NCBI RefSeq assembly: GCF_000002235.5 | Contig: NW_022145556.1 | Span: 418,501-482,500, forward strand | Reading direction: 5' to 3' | Length of the DNA: 64,000 nucleotides | Source: Strongylocentrotus purpuratus | Lineage: Eukaryota; Echinodermata; Echinoidea; Camarodonta; Strongylocentrotidae | Shown: one piece after another, positions 21,656 through 34,354 of the stretch | Layout of the letters: the number at the start of each line of letters is the position of its first letter | How positions within the stretch are numbered: the stretch's first letter is position 1 | Position numbers and translations under genes: made by a program | The notes under the pieces: model-generated | Databases searched by the model: none | What the model was told of the DNA's origin: nothing | What the model saw: only the letters and a program-made list of their open reading frames with translations

Positions 21656-22992
21656 CGTTTTCTTGATCACACATGCTTACAGTATTTATATTTAACTGAG
21701 ACCCCTGGGATATATACATTTCTACTAATTCTTATCTGTGGAAACTTTCTTTTAAAACAAATCGTGATAATCATTTTCTATTTCAACAACATCGCCACCG
21801 TGACGCAAATGTAACGTGACCCACTCGGTTTCAGCTGGCAGCTGGACACACCCTGTCGGTCATTATATTTGTTGTGTCCTTGCCTAACATAGCAACTTGA
21901 GCTCTATTTGTTGTGCTCCACATGGCCGAACTAAATATCGATGATTCTTAATTAACAAGAACGCCCTCGGATGATGGCAAATCATCTACGCTTCAAAACA
22001 ATTTTCTTGTAGCGATGTAGTACTAGATGGGAACAAACATATTTACATGAGCATAGCAGAAAGAGAGATATAGAGAGGGGAGAGGGAGGGAGAGATATAG
22101 AGCGAGAGAGAGAGAGAGAAAAAAAAATAAAAGAGAGGGAGAGAGTCGCTGTATATTAGGTATATCTTGGCCAATTGCGTATGGTGTTTCTATTGGTCTT
22201 TGGCTAGTTTTGCCATTATTGATGTTGCACATAAGCTGTTAGAATACACACGATCATTCTATCTTCGTGTGATTTCATGCCATTTTATTTCATTTCTGTG
22301 ATGTTCATACAATCCACACAAAAAATACAAGTGCGTTGATCAGGACAGCACAAGGGGGCGCTCTTTAACATGATACAGCGTTCTAGAATGAGTCTGTTGT
22401 TTCGCGCAATAGGTTGTGTTATATTAGTATTAGGTTCTCTTCAGCAAGATCCTTGCTTGACCATAAATAATGTAAATGTAAAACCTTCCGGTGTTCGTGG
22501 AATTATCCGCTCTCCACTTCTTGCCAGGACAAAAACATGAAAACTTAGTATGATTGTTGGCGGACATTGATACAGGCTTCTGGTGCTCAATTAAGTTTTT
22601 TTTTTTTAATTTCTGATGAATGTATTTTCACAAATGCTACTTTAAACCTGTAAAGAGCTCCTCTGGTGCTGATGGTAATATTATCTCTGGGTTTTTCTAT
22701 AAACAAGTGCACTATGGTTTTACACGTGATCAGGTGAATATTATTGCTTTCTTTATGTGGTTAACTGTATGATTTAAATCTACCTTTACCAAGTAGTTGT
22801 ATGACAATGATGACATCGCATCGCGCCAGCGCCAATCATGTCTGCTAACCTGTCTTTGCAATTGAAGCCTGGTATAAAATTGTATATATTCTAAAACCTA
22901 TTTGTAACAGTTACTTGAATTAAATTGAAAATATGATCCCAATTCAACATAGCATGATTCTCCAATAATTCCTCTTGACAACCATTGTCTAG
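21656..22992. other. Intergenic stretch without a recognised gene
   Basis: No exon with support was found. It contains a GA-rich microsatellite (22,054-22,145). The missing first exon of the beta-tubulin relic should lie somewhere here if present; I looked for its usual N-terminal codons and did not see them. Confidence 0.5.
22054..22145. repeat. GA-rich microsatellite
   Basis: Imperfect (GA)n with GGGA interruptions and an A8 run. It gives a spurious Leu/Ser-rich frame on the minus strand. Confidence 0.9.
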
Positions 22993-24418
<1,426 letters not shown>

Positions 24419-24538
24419 GATGCCTCATCAATCTCTTTGAAGTCTTTTATTAACTGGATTCCTAACTGGGAACGATCGATAGGAACATCATAATTGATAA
24501 ATTGTAGATCTTGTCAGTTAGGTAACTCTATCTCGCTC

Positions 24539-24660
24539 TTTCTTTCTGTCTCTGCGACCCTTCTCTCCCTCTCTCTCTCTCTCTTTTTGTCTCTGTCACC
24601 CTTCTCCTTTTTCCTCTCTTTCTTTCTCTCTCTCTCTCTCCCTCTCTCTCCTTCTAATCC
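24539..24660. repeat. CT-rich microsatellite
   Basis: Imperfect (CT)n and CTTT/CCTT tracts downstream of the tubulin relic. A similar tract is at 37,055-37,150 before gene C. Serine/leucine-rich frames over it are artefacts. Confidence 0.9.
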
Positions 24661-26087
24661 TCCATCTCAGACAGATCTTTTTCTTTCCCCTATTATCTAT
24701 TTCACCTTCCTTCCTTGTTCTATGAACGATGTGAGTTTTATTTTGAGCCATCCAAAGTAGTTCAACTCTGCCCTCTGTTCTTTTTCTGCTCCCCTTCTTC
24801 TCAACCTTGATTCTTCTTCTTTTTCTCTGACTGGACTGTTTCGTTCCTCTGCCACTTTGGTACAAGTGTATTTCTCTTTCTCTCGTTTTCGTTGTTCAGT
24901 TTTGAGTAAAGTTCTCAAAGTATCTGTTAGCAGAAATCTGCAGTTTCTGTGTTTTCCTTTAAGGTCAGGGTTTAAGTGCCAGAATTAAAATGTCATTATG
25001 CACCATTTGCAATTAAAACTGAGTGATTTTACTTATTCAATTTATTAAAGAAACGAAAAGGGCTGGTCATTGTCAATCAATAACAATATCTTTATTAATC
25101 GAGTAATGAAATATTGTACAATGAATGAATAAATGACATAATAAACATGATGAAGAAAAAGATGGAAATTCAATAAAGCAGGTATAGAAGAAAGATTGAG
25201 AAATATGCTTGCTTATAAAGACTACGAATAAGAGTAAACGACATTGTGACTGTACAACATAGTGTAAATGAGACAGACAATATGAAACAGAGAGAGAGAG
25301 AGGGGGGGCGAAGATGAGGGGAAAGAGATGTAGGTAAATTTATGGACAATATGAATTTAATTTCCGATAAAAAGTAAGAACATATGGGCCTTATAATACA
25401 TCATCTGGGATCTCAAATCTAATTTTGTTTCTCAACTTTGGGAGGGGGACCCCACCCAAACCAACCCCTAGTATATGCTTTTCCTATCCATATTTTGTAT
25501 AAGTAGGGACGATCGAGCAAACTCACGCTCAAAGATGAGTACATTGATTTGTCTGCTTTCCAAGTGACCTCAAAACACACCGCTTTATTTAACAAATCTG
25601 AAGTCCCGAAAGGTATGTCCACCTCCCAATATTCACAGCGTTAGGAATCAATGATGCCACTGTTTGTTGGCGAATTCGGGTCGGAATCACCCAGCATTTA
25701 TACGTTTTGAAGCTAAGAGTAACACATAAACACGATGAAACTATACATTAGCACAGCGGAAAATATCTTGTTAGTGTGTGTGTGTGTGGGGGGGGGGGGG
25801 AGGGGTAGTAATAAGATACATGAATATACAATACTAAATTGCAAACACTATAGGTCTGGGAGCGGCAAAACACTATGTGACCCCACTCCATTCCATAAAC
25901 CCCCCCCCCCTCCACCGGCAAGAAAATCCTGGATCTGCCACTTTTGTTAATCTGCAGCACATTACAACTCTGGCAAACATGGTGCAGAGGAAGACCGAGG
26001 TATGACGCTTAAAAGCCGTCATCAGATCGCAGTTATCCCTATAGAGAACAAAATAAAATGAAAAATGCGGTGAATAAAAGAAAAATT
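24650..26087. repeat. Segmental duplication, copy B: region downstream of gene B
   Basis: It matches copy C at about 37,180-38,371 (for example ATCTGCAGTTTCTGTG, CAATTTATTAAAGAAA and TCATCTGGGATCTCAAAT). No convincing exon is present. A C-run block at 25,900-25,940 ending CCTGGATCTGCCAC looks like the right end of an old hAT-like insertion shared by both copies. A polypyrimidine tract plus AG lies on the minus strand at ~26,037, but it precedes an immediate stop. Confidence 0.8.
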
Positions 26088-27829
26088 TCACATGAACCAT
26101 TTAGTCTTAATGTGTTCCTCTTTATTGAAATCGCTTTCAATAATTGTGTTAATAGATAGGCTAATCTTATCCTGAAGCGCTTGTGGCTCAAAGTCTAGCT
26201 TCGAACATCCCTGAACAAAATTATCAATAACCACCCACCACCATCAACGTTTTCACATACATGAATGATTCCTGCAAACATAGCCATAGAAAAATGAAGC
26301 TGTGCTTACAATCTCCATTATTTCTTCTGGAGCATTGTCCAGTCTCAACCTCTCATCAGTTGGTTGGACGCTCACGGGTAGCATCTCAGGTGTATCTCCT
26401 TCCTTCAGAAACGATAGAGAAAAATATTAGGGTTGTATTACGATTTGTGTATACGAATAGATGTATACAAGATTATATATACATATATGACATTATCCTC
26501 GAGATCGATGCATATCATTATAATATATCAAAGGTTCCAATATTATCCTTTAAGATCACTAAACAAAAATACATTTATAATACTTGTCTGACACGGTAAT
26601 ACTTCACAAATAATTATTGATCAATAATAACGATTCATTACTATGATAGCAGACTCCTAGAATATATATATTTTTTTTACATGTACGATTCCTGCAAACA
26701 TGCATGTAGCCATAGGAAAAATGAAGCTGTGCTTACAATCTCCATCATTTCTTCTGGAGCAGTGTCCAGTCCCAATCGTTCGTCAGTTGGCTGGACACTA
26801 ATGGGTAGCACCCCTGGTGTTTCTCCTTCCTTCAGAAATGATTAGATTTTGATAACGATTTTTGTATACGTATATATATATATATATATATATAGGAATA
26901 ACCCAAGAGTTAAGCTTCATTTAGTTATCCAGTTGGTGCATTGTATTCAACTGCTCTAACTTTATAACATTATTAGCTGTGATTAAGACATATTCACCTC
27001 ATGGCCTAGACGGGGTAAAATCCGACCCTCTTTGGGGTTTTTGGGGTGGGGCTCTGGGGGCTAAACCTGACCTTGTTAATGAGTTACATGGTCTTAGGTA
27101 ACTTGGAGGGGTCAAATTAGCTTATAAGTGAAATTGTGTGACTCAATGTGTGACTATTTCGGGACAGGCTCCCATACCAAAACATACCGACATGAGTGTT
27201 TACATTCATTCGAGCATCCTTTTCTCCAGTTATCTTACCTTGACATCCACCACAATCTCTGTCTGTCTCCCTCCACGGTGATCTGTAAACAAGGATCGCT
27301 GGTCTGGTTTGAGGGTGACTTGGACGGTGCGGAAACTATGACCACTCACTGACACTGTTACCTGATCAACATAAAAGAATCAACAAAAGATTACACAATA
27401 AGAAACCCTTTCAATGGCAATATGAGACCCTCCCCCCCCCCCCTTTGTTTACAAGAAAGTAGGGAGGTTTTCCAAGGATATTTCCCCAAAACGATTCCCT
27501 CCAAGACAGTTTTGGCGAACCCACCCCCATAAGGGGATTCCCAAATATTCCCGAATACAAAAAATTGCTTCTCCCCCTCCCTCCGCCCTCCCCCCCCCCC
27601 CCAAATTAAAAAATAATCAAACCCTCGACGGCTTGCCCAAAGTGAGTGTCGAAGGACTAAAGGCTATTCCTAATGCTGGAAGCTGGTAGGATTATTTCAC
27701 CTTCCCGCTCTCCAATCCTTTGAATTTTGACCGCACCTCTCATTTTTTTACCTCGTATCTCTCTTCACTGTCGCTTCTGCCACTGTTACAGGATGAATCG
27801 CCTCCCCCTTGAAGCTTGGAGGTTGCCAT
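26088..27829 (-). CDS. Gene B: unrecognised 169-aa protein, complete five-exon model
   Basis: The function is not recognised. Exons in order: 27,752-27,829 (26 codons, MATSKLQGGGDSS...), 27,239-27,361 (41 codons, VTVSVSGHSFRTVQVTLKPD ... TEIVVDVK), 26,737-26,829 and 26,310-26,402 (31-codon repeats around ISVQPTDERLGLDTAP and VSVQPTDERLRLDNAP), and 26,088-26,210 (40 codons plus TGA, GCSKLDFEPQALQDKISL ... KTKWFM). Every join is phase 0 with GT/AG borders, total 510 nt. The 41-codon exon has alternating hydrophobic residues that suggest a beta-strand domain; the repeats are acidic. No signal peptide or membrane segment is seen. The second exon differs from gene C's by indels that are all multiples of three, a sign of past coding constraint. 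The ATG exon has its own acceptor (TATATTTCAG, 27,837-27,846), so a 5' untranslated exon lies further upstream. Exon structure is seen; function and expression are not known. Confidence 0.7.
26868..26894. repeat. (TA)n microsatellite in gene B intron
   Basis: TA dinucleotide run between the first repeat exon and exon 2 of gene B. Confidence 0.85.
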
Positions 27830-28117
27830 TGTATGGCTGAAATATAGAACATAATAAAGTTCAATCGATGAATATGTGATAGAAGATTTCATCAATAAAA
27901 AAATAAAATAACTAGAGGCGATTGCCAAAATGGTTTATTTTGTAACCGATTTAAGGTTCAGAACTTAGGCTGAAGCGGCGGAGCGTTATTTAAAGAGGGA
28001 AGGAGCACTGAACAAATGTTCTTTTTGTTGGTGGAAAAGGAGCACCTGTAAAGAGTGAATACATAATACATAGACAATTAATATTTTCTTTAAAATCAAT
28101 AGAAAATTATCTGTTTT

Positions 28118-28395
28118 GGTAAGCTTCCACTTGCTGTGTAGCAAGCTTCTTCAGATCGACCCATGTCGTAGATGGCGCTGTTGTTAATGCGGTTCGATGA
28201 GGAAGTAGAATGGGACCGTAGTATATTGTCCTTTATTATAGTCTCTGTAATAGTATGTGAGTGTACATGTATATCTTTGTCACTTTCTGAGAGTTTTGTT
28301 CTATCACATCGTCTTGCTGCATCAGCAACAGCGCCACCCACGACAGAGTTTTGAAGAAGCGTGCAGCACAGCAAAGGAAGTCTTATCCGAAAAAA
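28118..28395. repeat. Imperfect inverted repeat upstream of gene B
   Basis: Same structure as at 8,275-8,520: GGTAAGCTTCCACTTGCTGT ... ATGGCGCTGTTGTTAATGCG on one arm, and the inverted GGATAAGACTTCCTTTGCTG ... GGCGCTGTTGCTGATGCAGC on the other. An open frame across it (28,096-28,407, minus) is a by-product and is not conserved in copy A. Confidence 0.55.
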
Positions 28396-28399
28396 GGAG

Positions 28400-29035
28400 G
28401 TTTCCACTGGTTATGAAGAAAACAATGATAAACCCCTTCAGTTATTTCGTTACTCAAAAAGACTCTCTCATCACATCTCTCCATTTTGATTTGACACACT
28501 TTGGTAGTTTAAATGGACCTTTGCATGGACTCTCCTACCCTAGAATCTATTGGTTTACAGTGTGATGAATAACACACAGAAGCATGATAGGTAGACATAA
28601 GTAAGTGGTACTAACCACTTGCGTAATGGTGGGGGGGGAGCCCCCCCCCCCTCGCCAAGTGAAATTGAACCATAACTTATTTTTCAATTCCATACAAGTG
28701 ATTTATAAATATTCGTAATATCACATGATTTTCAACAAAATGCGTGTTTCTCCATTTCTGTTGCAAACTGACACATTCCCAAATAGCTAGGAAGAGCATA
28801 TGTGTTTTTTTTATAGTCACTACTGGGCCTTATTAGTTGGCACTAACAGTAACACTAGTAGAAAATTCCTTTCCAGAAGCTACTGCGACAAGCACTGCCG
28901 GAAAATATTACATGCTACCTACCACTCGGACTGTGCATGCACAGATTTGCGAACGAACGTTACCTGCATACATCATGTAACACTGCACGTGTACCGTTCA
29001 GGGGCCAAGTGGGGAAACTGAATTCAGACAAGGAT
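28400..29035. other. Stretch upstream of gene B without a recognised gene
   Basis: The first ~230 bp match 8,530-8,750 and 54,250-54,460. The rest (from a G/C run at 28,632-28,655) is unlike copies A and C. No exon was recognised. Confidence 0.5.
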
Positions 29036-29345
29036 TAAGAGTAGAGAACGGTACAACGACTCGTCTTCTTTCTCTAATAATTTAATGAAACGACAAAGCT
29101 TCCGCGCTACGCGCGGGATGTATGAAAATGATTTCAGACATGGATTAAGAGTAATAATTAAATGAAACGTCAAAGCTTCCGCGCTTCACGCGGGAGGGGG
29201 GGGGGGCTGAATTCAGACAAGGACACGATACAACGAATCGTCTTCTTTCTCTAATAATTTAATGAAACGTGAAAGCCTCCACGCTATGCGCGGGATGGGC
29301 GAAAATTATTTCAGACAAGAATTAAGAGTAATAATTAAATAAAAA
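29036..29345. repeat. Short array of the ~120-bp CGCGC-hairpin minisatellite
   Basis: Three to four units of TTCAGACAAGGATTAAGAGT ... ACGAATCGTCTTCTTTCTC ... AAGCTTCCGCGC and a CGCGGGAGG hairpin. The same unit makes up the large arrays at 47,430-48,215 and 49,505-51,055. Confidence 0.85.
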
Positions 29346-29559
29346 AGCAAACTGAAAATGCAATATATTATAAATAATTCATTGCATTTTTGCCCCGGTC
29401 CCCAACAGGAAATATTCCTCTGTAGGGCCATTCATTATGACTCAAGGCATGGCCACATAGAGGATTTTTTTTTCTGTCGGGGATCGGGGCAAAATGTAAT
29501 GAATTATTGATAATTTATTGCATTTTCTCTATTATTTGTTGGGGCGGCCTCGTACCGTA

Positions 29560-29780
29560 GCCCCCGCGGTGTACAGTCTTGATTCAGTGGCTAAGCAATG
29601 GCTTCGTTACTGTGAGGCCCCATGATCAAAACCGTGTCGATGTGCTATATAGTGCCATTTTGTGCGGCATTAATTCTCATTACTGTCAGTTATGACTTAA
29701 GGACGTAGGTCTCCTAGTTGATTAGCATAGTTGCACACACATGCTTTAGCAGTCACGCATAACAAATTATTATTCAACAA
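29560..29780 (+). mobile_element. Decayed SINE of the 12,789 family
   Basis: Text such as CAGTGGCTAAGCAATGGCTT, GCATTAATTCTCATTACTGT, ACATGCTTTAGCAGTCACGC and the AACAAATTATT tail parallels the SINE at 12,789-13,005 in order, with many substitutions. Confidence 0.45.
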
Positions 29781-30224
29781 AATCTGAGAATGTGTACTAT
29801 CTTGATCTATTAGGAATAAATCATTGTCAAAATCATTCCATGAATTAGGGTAAAAATAATTATTCCACCATTATGACCAACAGTGTATAATTATTTGTTC
29901 AATATAATTCAGAAAATGATTGTTTACTGAGCACAAAATATCTATGAAAAGATGTTGATTTCATTGATTTCAGTGTCAGCCTATTTTATACTTTATACTT
30001 TATAAGAAAAAACGCATAAAAGTAATCCAAATATATACTTACATATTGAATGCAGCGAGGAATAATGAAATAAATCAATGTGACTCCAAAATATGCTGTA
30101 GATGACTCTTCTTGATGAAGGTGTAAGAACAAGTGAAGTACATTTCAAATCACGAATAAATACCGTGTAAAATAAAACATGAAACATAATTATAGGAATA
30201 ATACACAACTGAGGTAATAGAAGT

Positions 30225-30361
30225 ACATGAAGACTTGAACATGATACCTATAAAGCTACCCACTTAACTAGCTTCTCAAGTTACATGAACTTTGTAAAGG
30301 ACTTGAACATGATACCCTAAGATACCTAAGCTACCACTAAACTAGCTTCTCAAGTTACATG
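30225..30361. repeat. Two-copy tandem duplication (~70 bp)
   Basis: ACTTGAACATGATACC ... CTAGCTTCTCAAGTTACATG occurs twice in direct orientation; it is absent from copies A and C. Confidence 0.85.
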
Positions 30362-31504
30362 ATGGTAAACGACATTGGTGTAAATTATTTGTTAGTCTCC
30401 AATTATTCATCGTTACAAATGTGCAGCGAGATTTTCCGCGTTAACGCTAGTCTCATTTACGACCCGTTTTGATATATATAGTACACACATATTTATGTAC
30501 TTTTTTTCCGGTGAATGTTTGTGTTCCAACACAAGCTCTGTTTCATAAAGCTTCATATCAATAATGAATGCTTAAATTCTATATTACAAATTTGCTCTTA
30601 TTCATCAAATGACAAATGTTGAGTAGATTGTAAAAACTATTTTACTTTATTATTGATAAAAAGTTTTATGAAACGTTTTTCCAAATGACTTATTAAGCTG
30701 TGTAATATTTATAATCGATCCATACATTAAAATCCAATCGGTCATTGCGCATAATATGAGAAGTGATATTTTTGGGATAACATTAATTGATCAAGGAAAG
30801 GAGCATTTGGTTTATCATTTTTTAATTCTGGTAAGTATTTGATTTTCATGGGAAAAGAACGGCGTTTATCTATAACCGTGGATGAAATTAAACCCAGATT
30901 CAAAGAAGATGAATCGGAGGAAAATAAATTGGCATTTAGTTTTATTCTGAAAAAAAATAAGCAATGCTTGTTCTAGTTTTGGGGATGAAATGACTGTGTA
31001 GTGCAGTAATATTTTCATATTATGTAATTGTGCTATTGTGATACATTATGATATTATGAAAAATAAATTGTGTGGTTTTAAGTTCGTTTATCAAATGATA
31101 AAATGTTTGTAATAGTTATGTTTCAGTTTGTATAAACTATGACTATGAAAAATGCTTTGCTCCTATATTATATACGAAAAATATTTTGAGTTTTTGGTAA
31201 ATGAATCAAATGAATGAACTCAAAATATAACAATAACTTTGGAAATTGTCTGTTTTCTTCATTTTTTTCATTATAGGAAGATAAGTGTTGATTTTTTGTT
31301 GTCGGCTATTAGCGGAACTCGATTAAGAGAAGAACAAGGTTCTGATTTATTTCACTCAATACATACAGGAAAACTATCTTTTGCAGATAAATCCACTCCG
31401 CATATCTCTAAAGGGTCTGTGAGTGAGAATACTGTGTGTCAGCGTCAAGTCGACGTCATCGTTGTACGTTCTACACTGTGTATTTTTTTAAAGCATGGTG
31501 GTGG

Positions 31505-31610
31505 TGGTGGTAGTGGTGCTTAGTTTTACCTGACTGCTAAGAAAGCATAAATGCTTGTTAGTAAGAAACCAGAGGACCGACGGCGATGGTGAAACCCTCG
31601 CAAAAGATTA
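31505..31610 (-). mobile_element. SINE 3' fragment, inverted
   Basis: CTGACTGCTAAGAAAGCATA ... AAACCAGAGGACCGACGGCG is the reverse complement of the 3' half of the SINE at 12,789-13,005. It disrupts the copy B equivalent of 14,280-14,800. Confidence 0.7.
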
Positions 31611-33990
31611 AGGTCCTACAGACCTACAGCGAAGTTAGTTGAAGTAGTTTTTCGGAGAAAAGAAATCGTAGTACAGAATGTAATACCAGTTCGATTGGTC
31701 TATTCCCATATGGCCTAAAGACAGCCGGTTTACTATCCACATGCATTGGTTTAAAAATCATTTCGTCTACTTATCATTTGTTTTAATGTCCATATAGGCT
31801 ATCAGCTATTTGGTAGAATTTCCATTCGGTATTATCTCCAATAATTCTACTCAATATTTGTTTTCATGCTCATTTTGTCTAATTTCCAATCCGTCTAATT
31901 CCCAGTTTGTCTAATGCCCATTTTGTCTTATATCCATAAGATATAATAATCATTAAATGATTATAATTATTAATGACTGAATGATTATTAGACCATATGG
32001 ATAGTAGACGGACCAAATTGTGACGTCAAGTATACGCCCATTGGATATAGAAATCTCTATGACTGGACAACATATGACGAATCATCTGTTGGGCCAATCA
32101 TCGTCTTACAACATCGACATGTATGCAAAACTGTAATATTTCTGTCTTTCTATTTCATGGAGAACAAAATAATTTGTGCATGTCTCGAAAGATTTCCTGT
32201 TCCTTTAGTGCAGTTTCGCGTAGTGGGAGATAATGTTTTTCGTTAATTTTGACCATATTCTGTAGACAGTGGAGACCTGGAATCTATACTTTATGAAGAT
32301 CTATACAATCTTGAGAACAGCAACAGACCTACATCTAATGGATTTGGATTGCTATGTAGTTTTCGATACAGACTTCTCACTTGCAACATGATAAAAAGTA
32401 AGTTGACTATATCATTTACTTTTGAATATCTTAGAGGAAGTTTTGTCATTCAATGAAAGAACACAGTAATAAATTAAATGGTTAACATATATATTTCAGA
32501 TTTACTACGCTCAATGGCACAAATCCACAATAATGCCTTTATTTTAAAGTGAACGGTTGTTGAAGGTTGATGAAAAAACTGCCTGATTTTCGTATTAAAT
32601 GTTACTTATTATATTCCATCTACTGTACTAACCCCCCATCATGCAAACAATCCTGAAAAAATGTCTCAAACCAGAAAGATATTTATGATTTTTTTTTTTA
32701 GTTTGAAGGCGTCAACGTGTAACCCCCTTTAACTGTACATTTTCATAACCGTTTTCCATGAAAATTTGACATAAAACGGGCGTTTAAAAATCTTTCAACA
32801 TTGAATTGTTTGGAATGGTTTATAGAGCCAACTCATTTCTTTGTGACGAATTATATTTACCTAAAATTTAATATAATCATATTGATATAGTTGGGAAAAT
32901 TTAGGAATCGATCAGATCAGTTTTTCACATTTTTTAGTATCAATAATGGTCTCTATTCACTCAAACTCTAGCATTGAAGTCACTACCTTAGCACCATTGT
33001 CTCTCATCTGAGGGCGGGAGGGAGGGGGGGGGGGGGGGGGTAATCATGGTAACAATATTTGAGAGGAATGTGTAATAGGGCAAATAGAGTACAGTTACAT
33101 GTACATGTATATTAAAGTAAATCAGAAGGGACAGGGGGTTTATGGAAGAGAAAATAGTAAGAAAACAAATTTGAATACATGTTACTATGAATTCTCTATG
33201 AGGATTGAACCATTTTACTGTGTTCAATATTTTTATTGTCGTTGTGATTACAGAGTATAACAGAGGCCTGAAATGAAATGAATTCTCTTCCAAATATGTT
33301 CATAGTATCGCTGCCGAAAATGTATTTAACACAAGAGTAGGGTACAACGCTCCTATAAATTCCTTACAAAAAATAATGTTAGTTGAAATGGAAAAACTGC
33401 GAAATATGAGAATAACAATATCTCTGTCATGTGATTAAATAAACACAATTTGTTGATGTCATGGGATAGGTTCGAATCCTGTGAGATTCCGGTCAAATCG
33501 ATCACTAAGAATCTTCTTTGGTGTCCATACATCATCATTATTGTATTTTATTTAATCATTATAAATCATTTATCTTCTAAATCTCGTGTCAATCGTAGCA
33601 TGGTGACATCTATGTATCACTAAACCTTCCATGTATTATCCTGGCAGCTCTTACATGGAAACCTTTAAAAAAAACGCTCACTACACATAATTCAGTTTGG
33701 AAAAAGGAGTATTCATTCTGATTTATAAGTACAATGCTTTTGGCTCAACAGTCAAAACTACTCTTGAGCTAAACAGTGCGAGTCCCAAAGAAAGAAAGAA
33801 GAAGAAAGCGAACCCCGAAAAGAAACGATTATTGTGATTTGTGAACTAATTATGCGCTTTTCTTAAAAATTGATATTTTGATAAATCCATACTCGCTTCG
33901 CCAAGCAACACTGTTATGAACTTAATGATCAATTCGTCCCAGATTTTGGTAAAACAGTAAAAAGCTTAGTATTACATTGCATGTGAACAT

Positions 33991-34117
33991 CACAACGATA
34001 CATATGTATTATCAACATAAGTCACAAAACCTTCATTATAATGACATCATAATATAAATTTGCTTCATGATTTTGATTCTTTTCCAAAATATTGCAGTTT
34101 TGAAAAAAATGCAAAGA
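33991..34117. other. AT-rich spacer
   Basis: Homology with the other duplication copies ends here; nothing recognisable. Confidence 0.4.
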
Positions 34118-34354
34118 TCACAGTTCATAATAAATCATATTGCAGAACAAATTAAATGAAAAGCAAGGGATTATATTAATACAGCTCATAGATTGTTTAC
34201 AATAACCGTTTGATTTTGCAAAATTACAAAAAGTACACTTGTCGTCAGCTTCTACACCAAATCTTACCAAAGTATCCTTCGTATATAATATTGAAACCAC
34301 CTCATGTTGATATCTACCGTTGACTGAACTGGAATTAGACAGTACCGACCCCAA
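34118..34354 (-). pseudogene. Possible reverse-transcriptase C-terminal (zinc-binding) fragment
   Basis: A 78-aa frame contains TKDTLVRFGVEADDKCTFCN, resembling the zinc-binding segment after the RT domain in L1-like non-LTR elements (lysine-rich stretch, 'FG..-D-K-C-x2-C', then further Cys). Only this piece is present, the second half does not fit well, and no RT core is nearby. Probably a relic; identity is tentative. Confidence 0.4.

Larger units (their letters stand above)
29860..33990. repeat. Segmental duplication, copy B flank
   Basis: It matches 13,215-17,297 plus 20,513-20,900 in copy A and 59,110-64,000 in copy C. It has the candidate minus exon donor (30,037-30,042), a shortened inverted-repeat element (31,700-32,010), the CRE (near 32,021), the candidate plus exon (32,338-32,397) and an empty retrotransposon site (near 33,610). 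No protein gene was recognised. Confidence 0.85.

Noticed and set aside
21381..21814. Glycine- and proline-rich frames
   Set aside because: Produced by G and C homopolymers inside the 189-bp hAT-like MITE.
24494..24918. Ser/Leu-rich and Arg/Glu-rich frames on both strands
   Set aside because: Artefacts of the CT/GA microsatellite.
25960..26037. Possible extra minus-strand exon after TTCTCTATAG (also 38,240 in copy C)
   Set aside because: In the phase required by the gene model it begins GGA TAA, an immediate stop, and gene B already ends in a longer terminal exon upstream of it.
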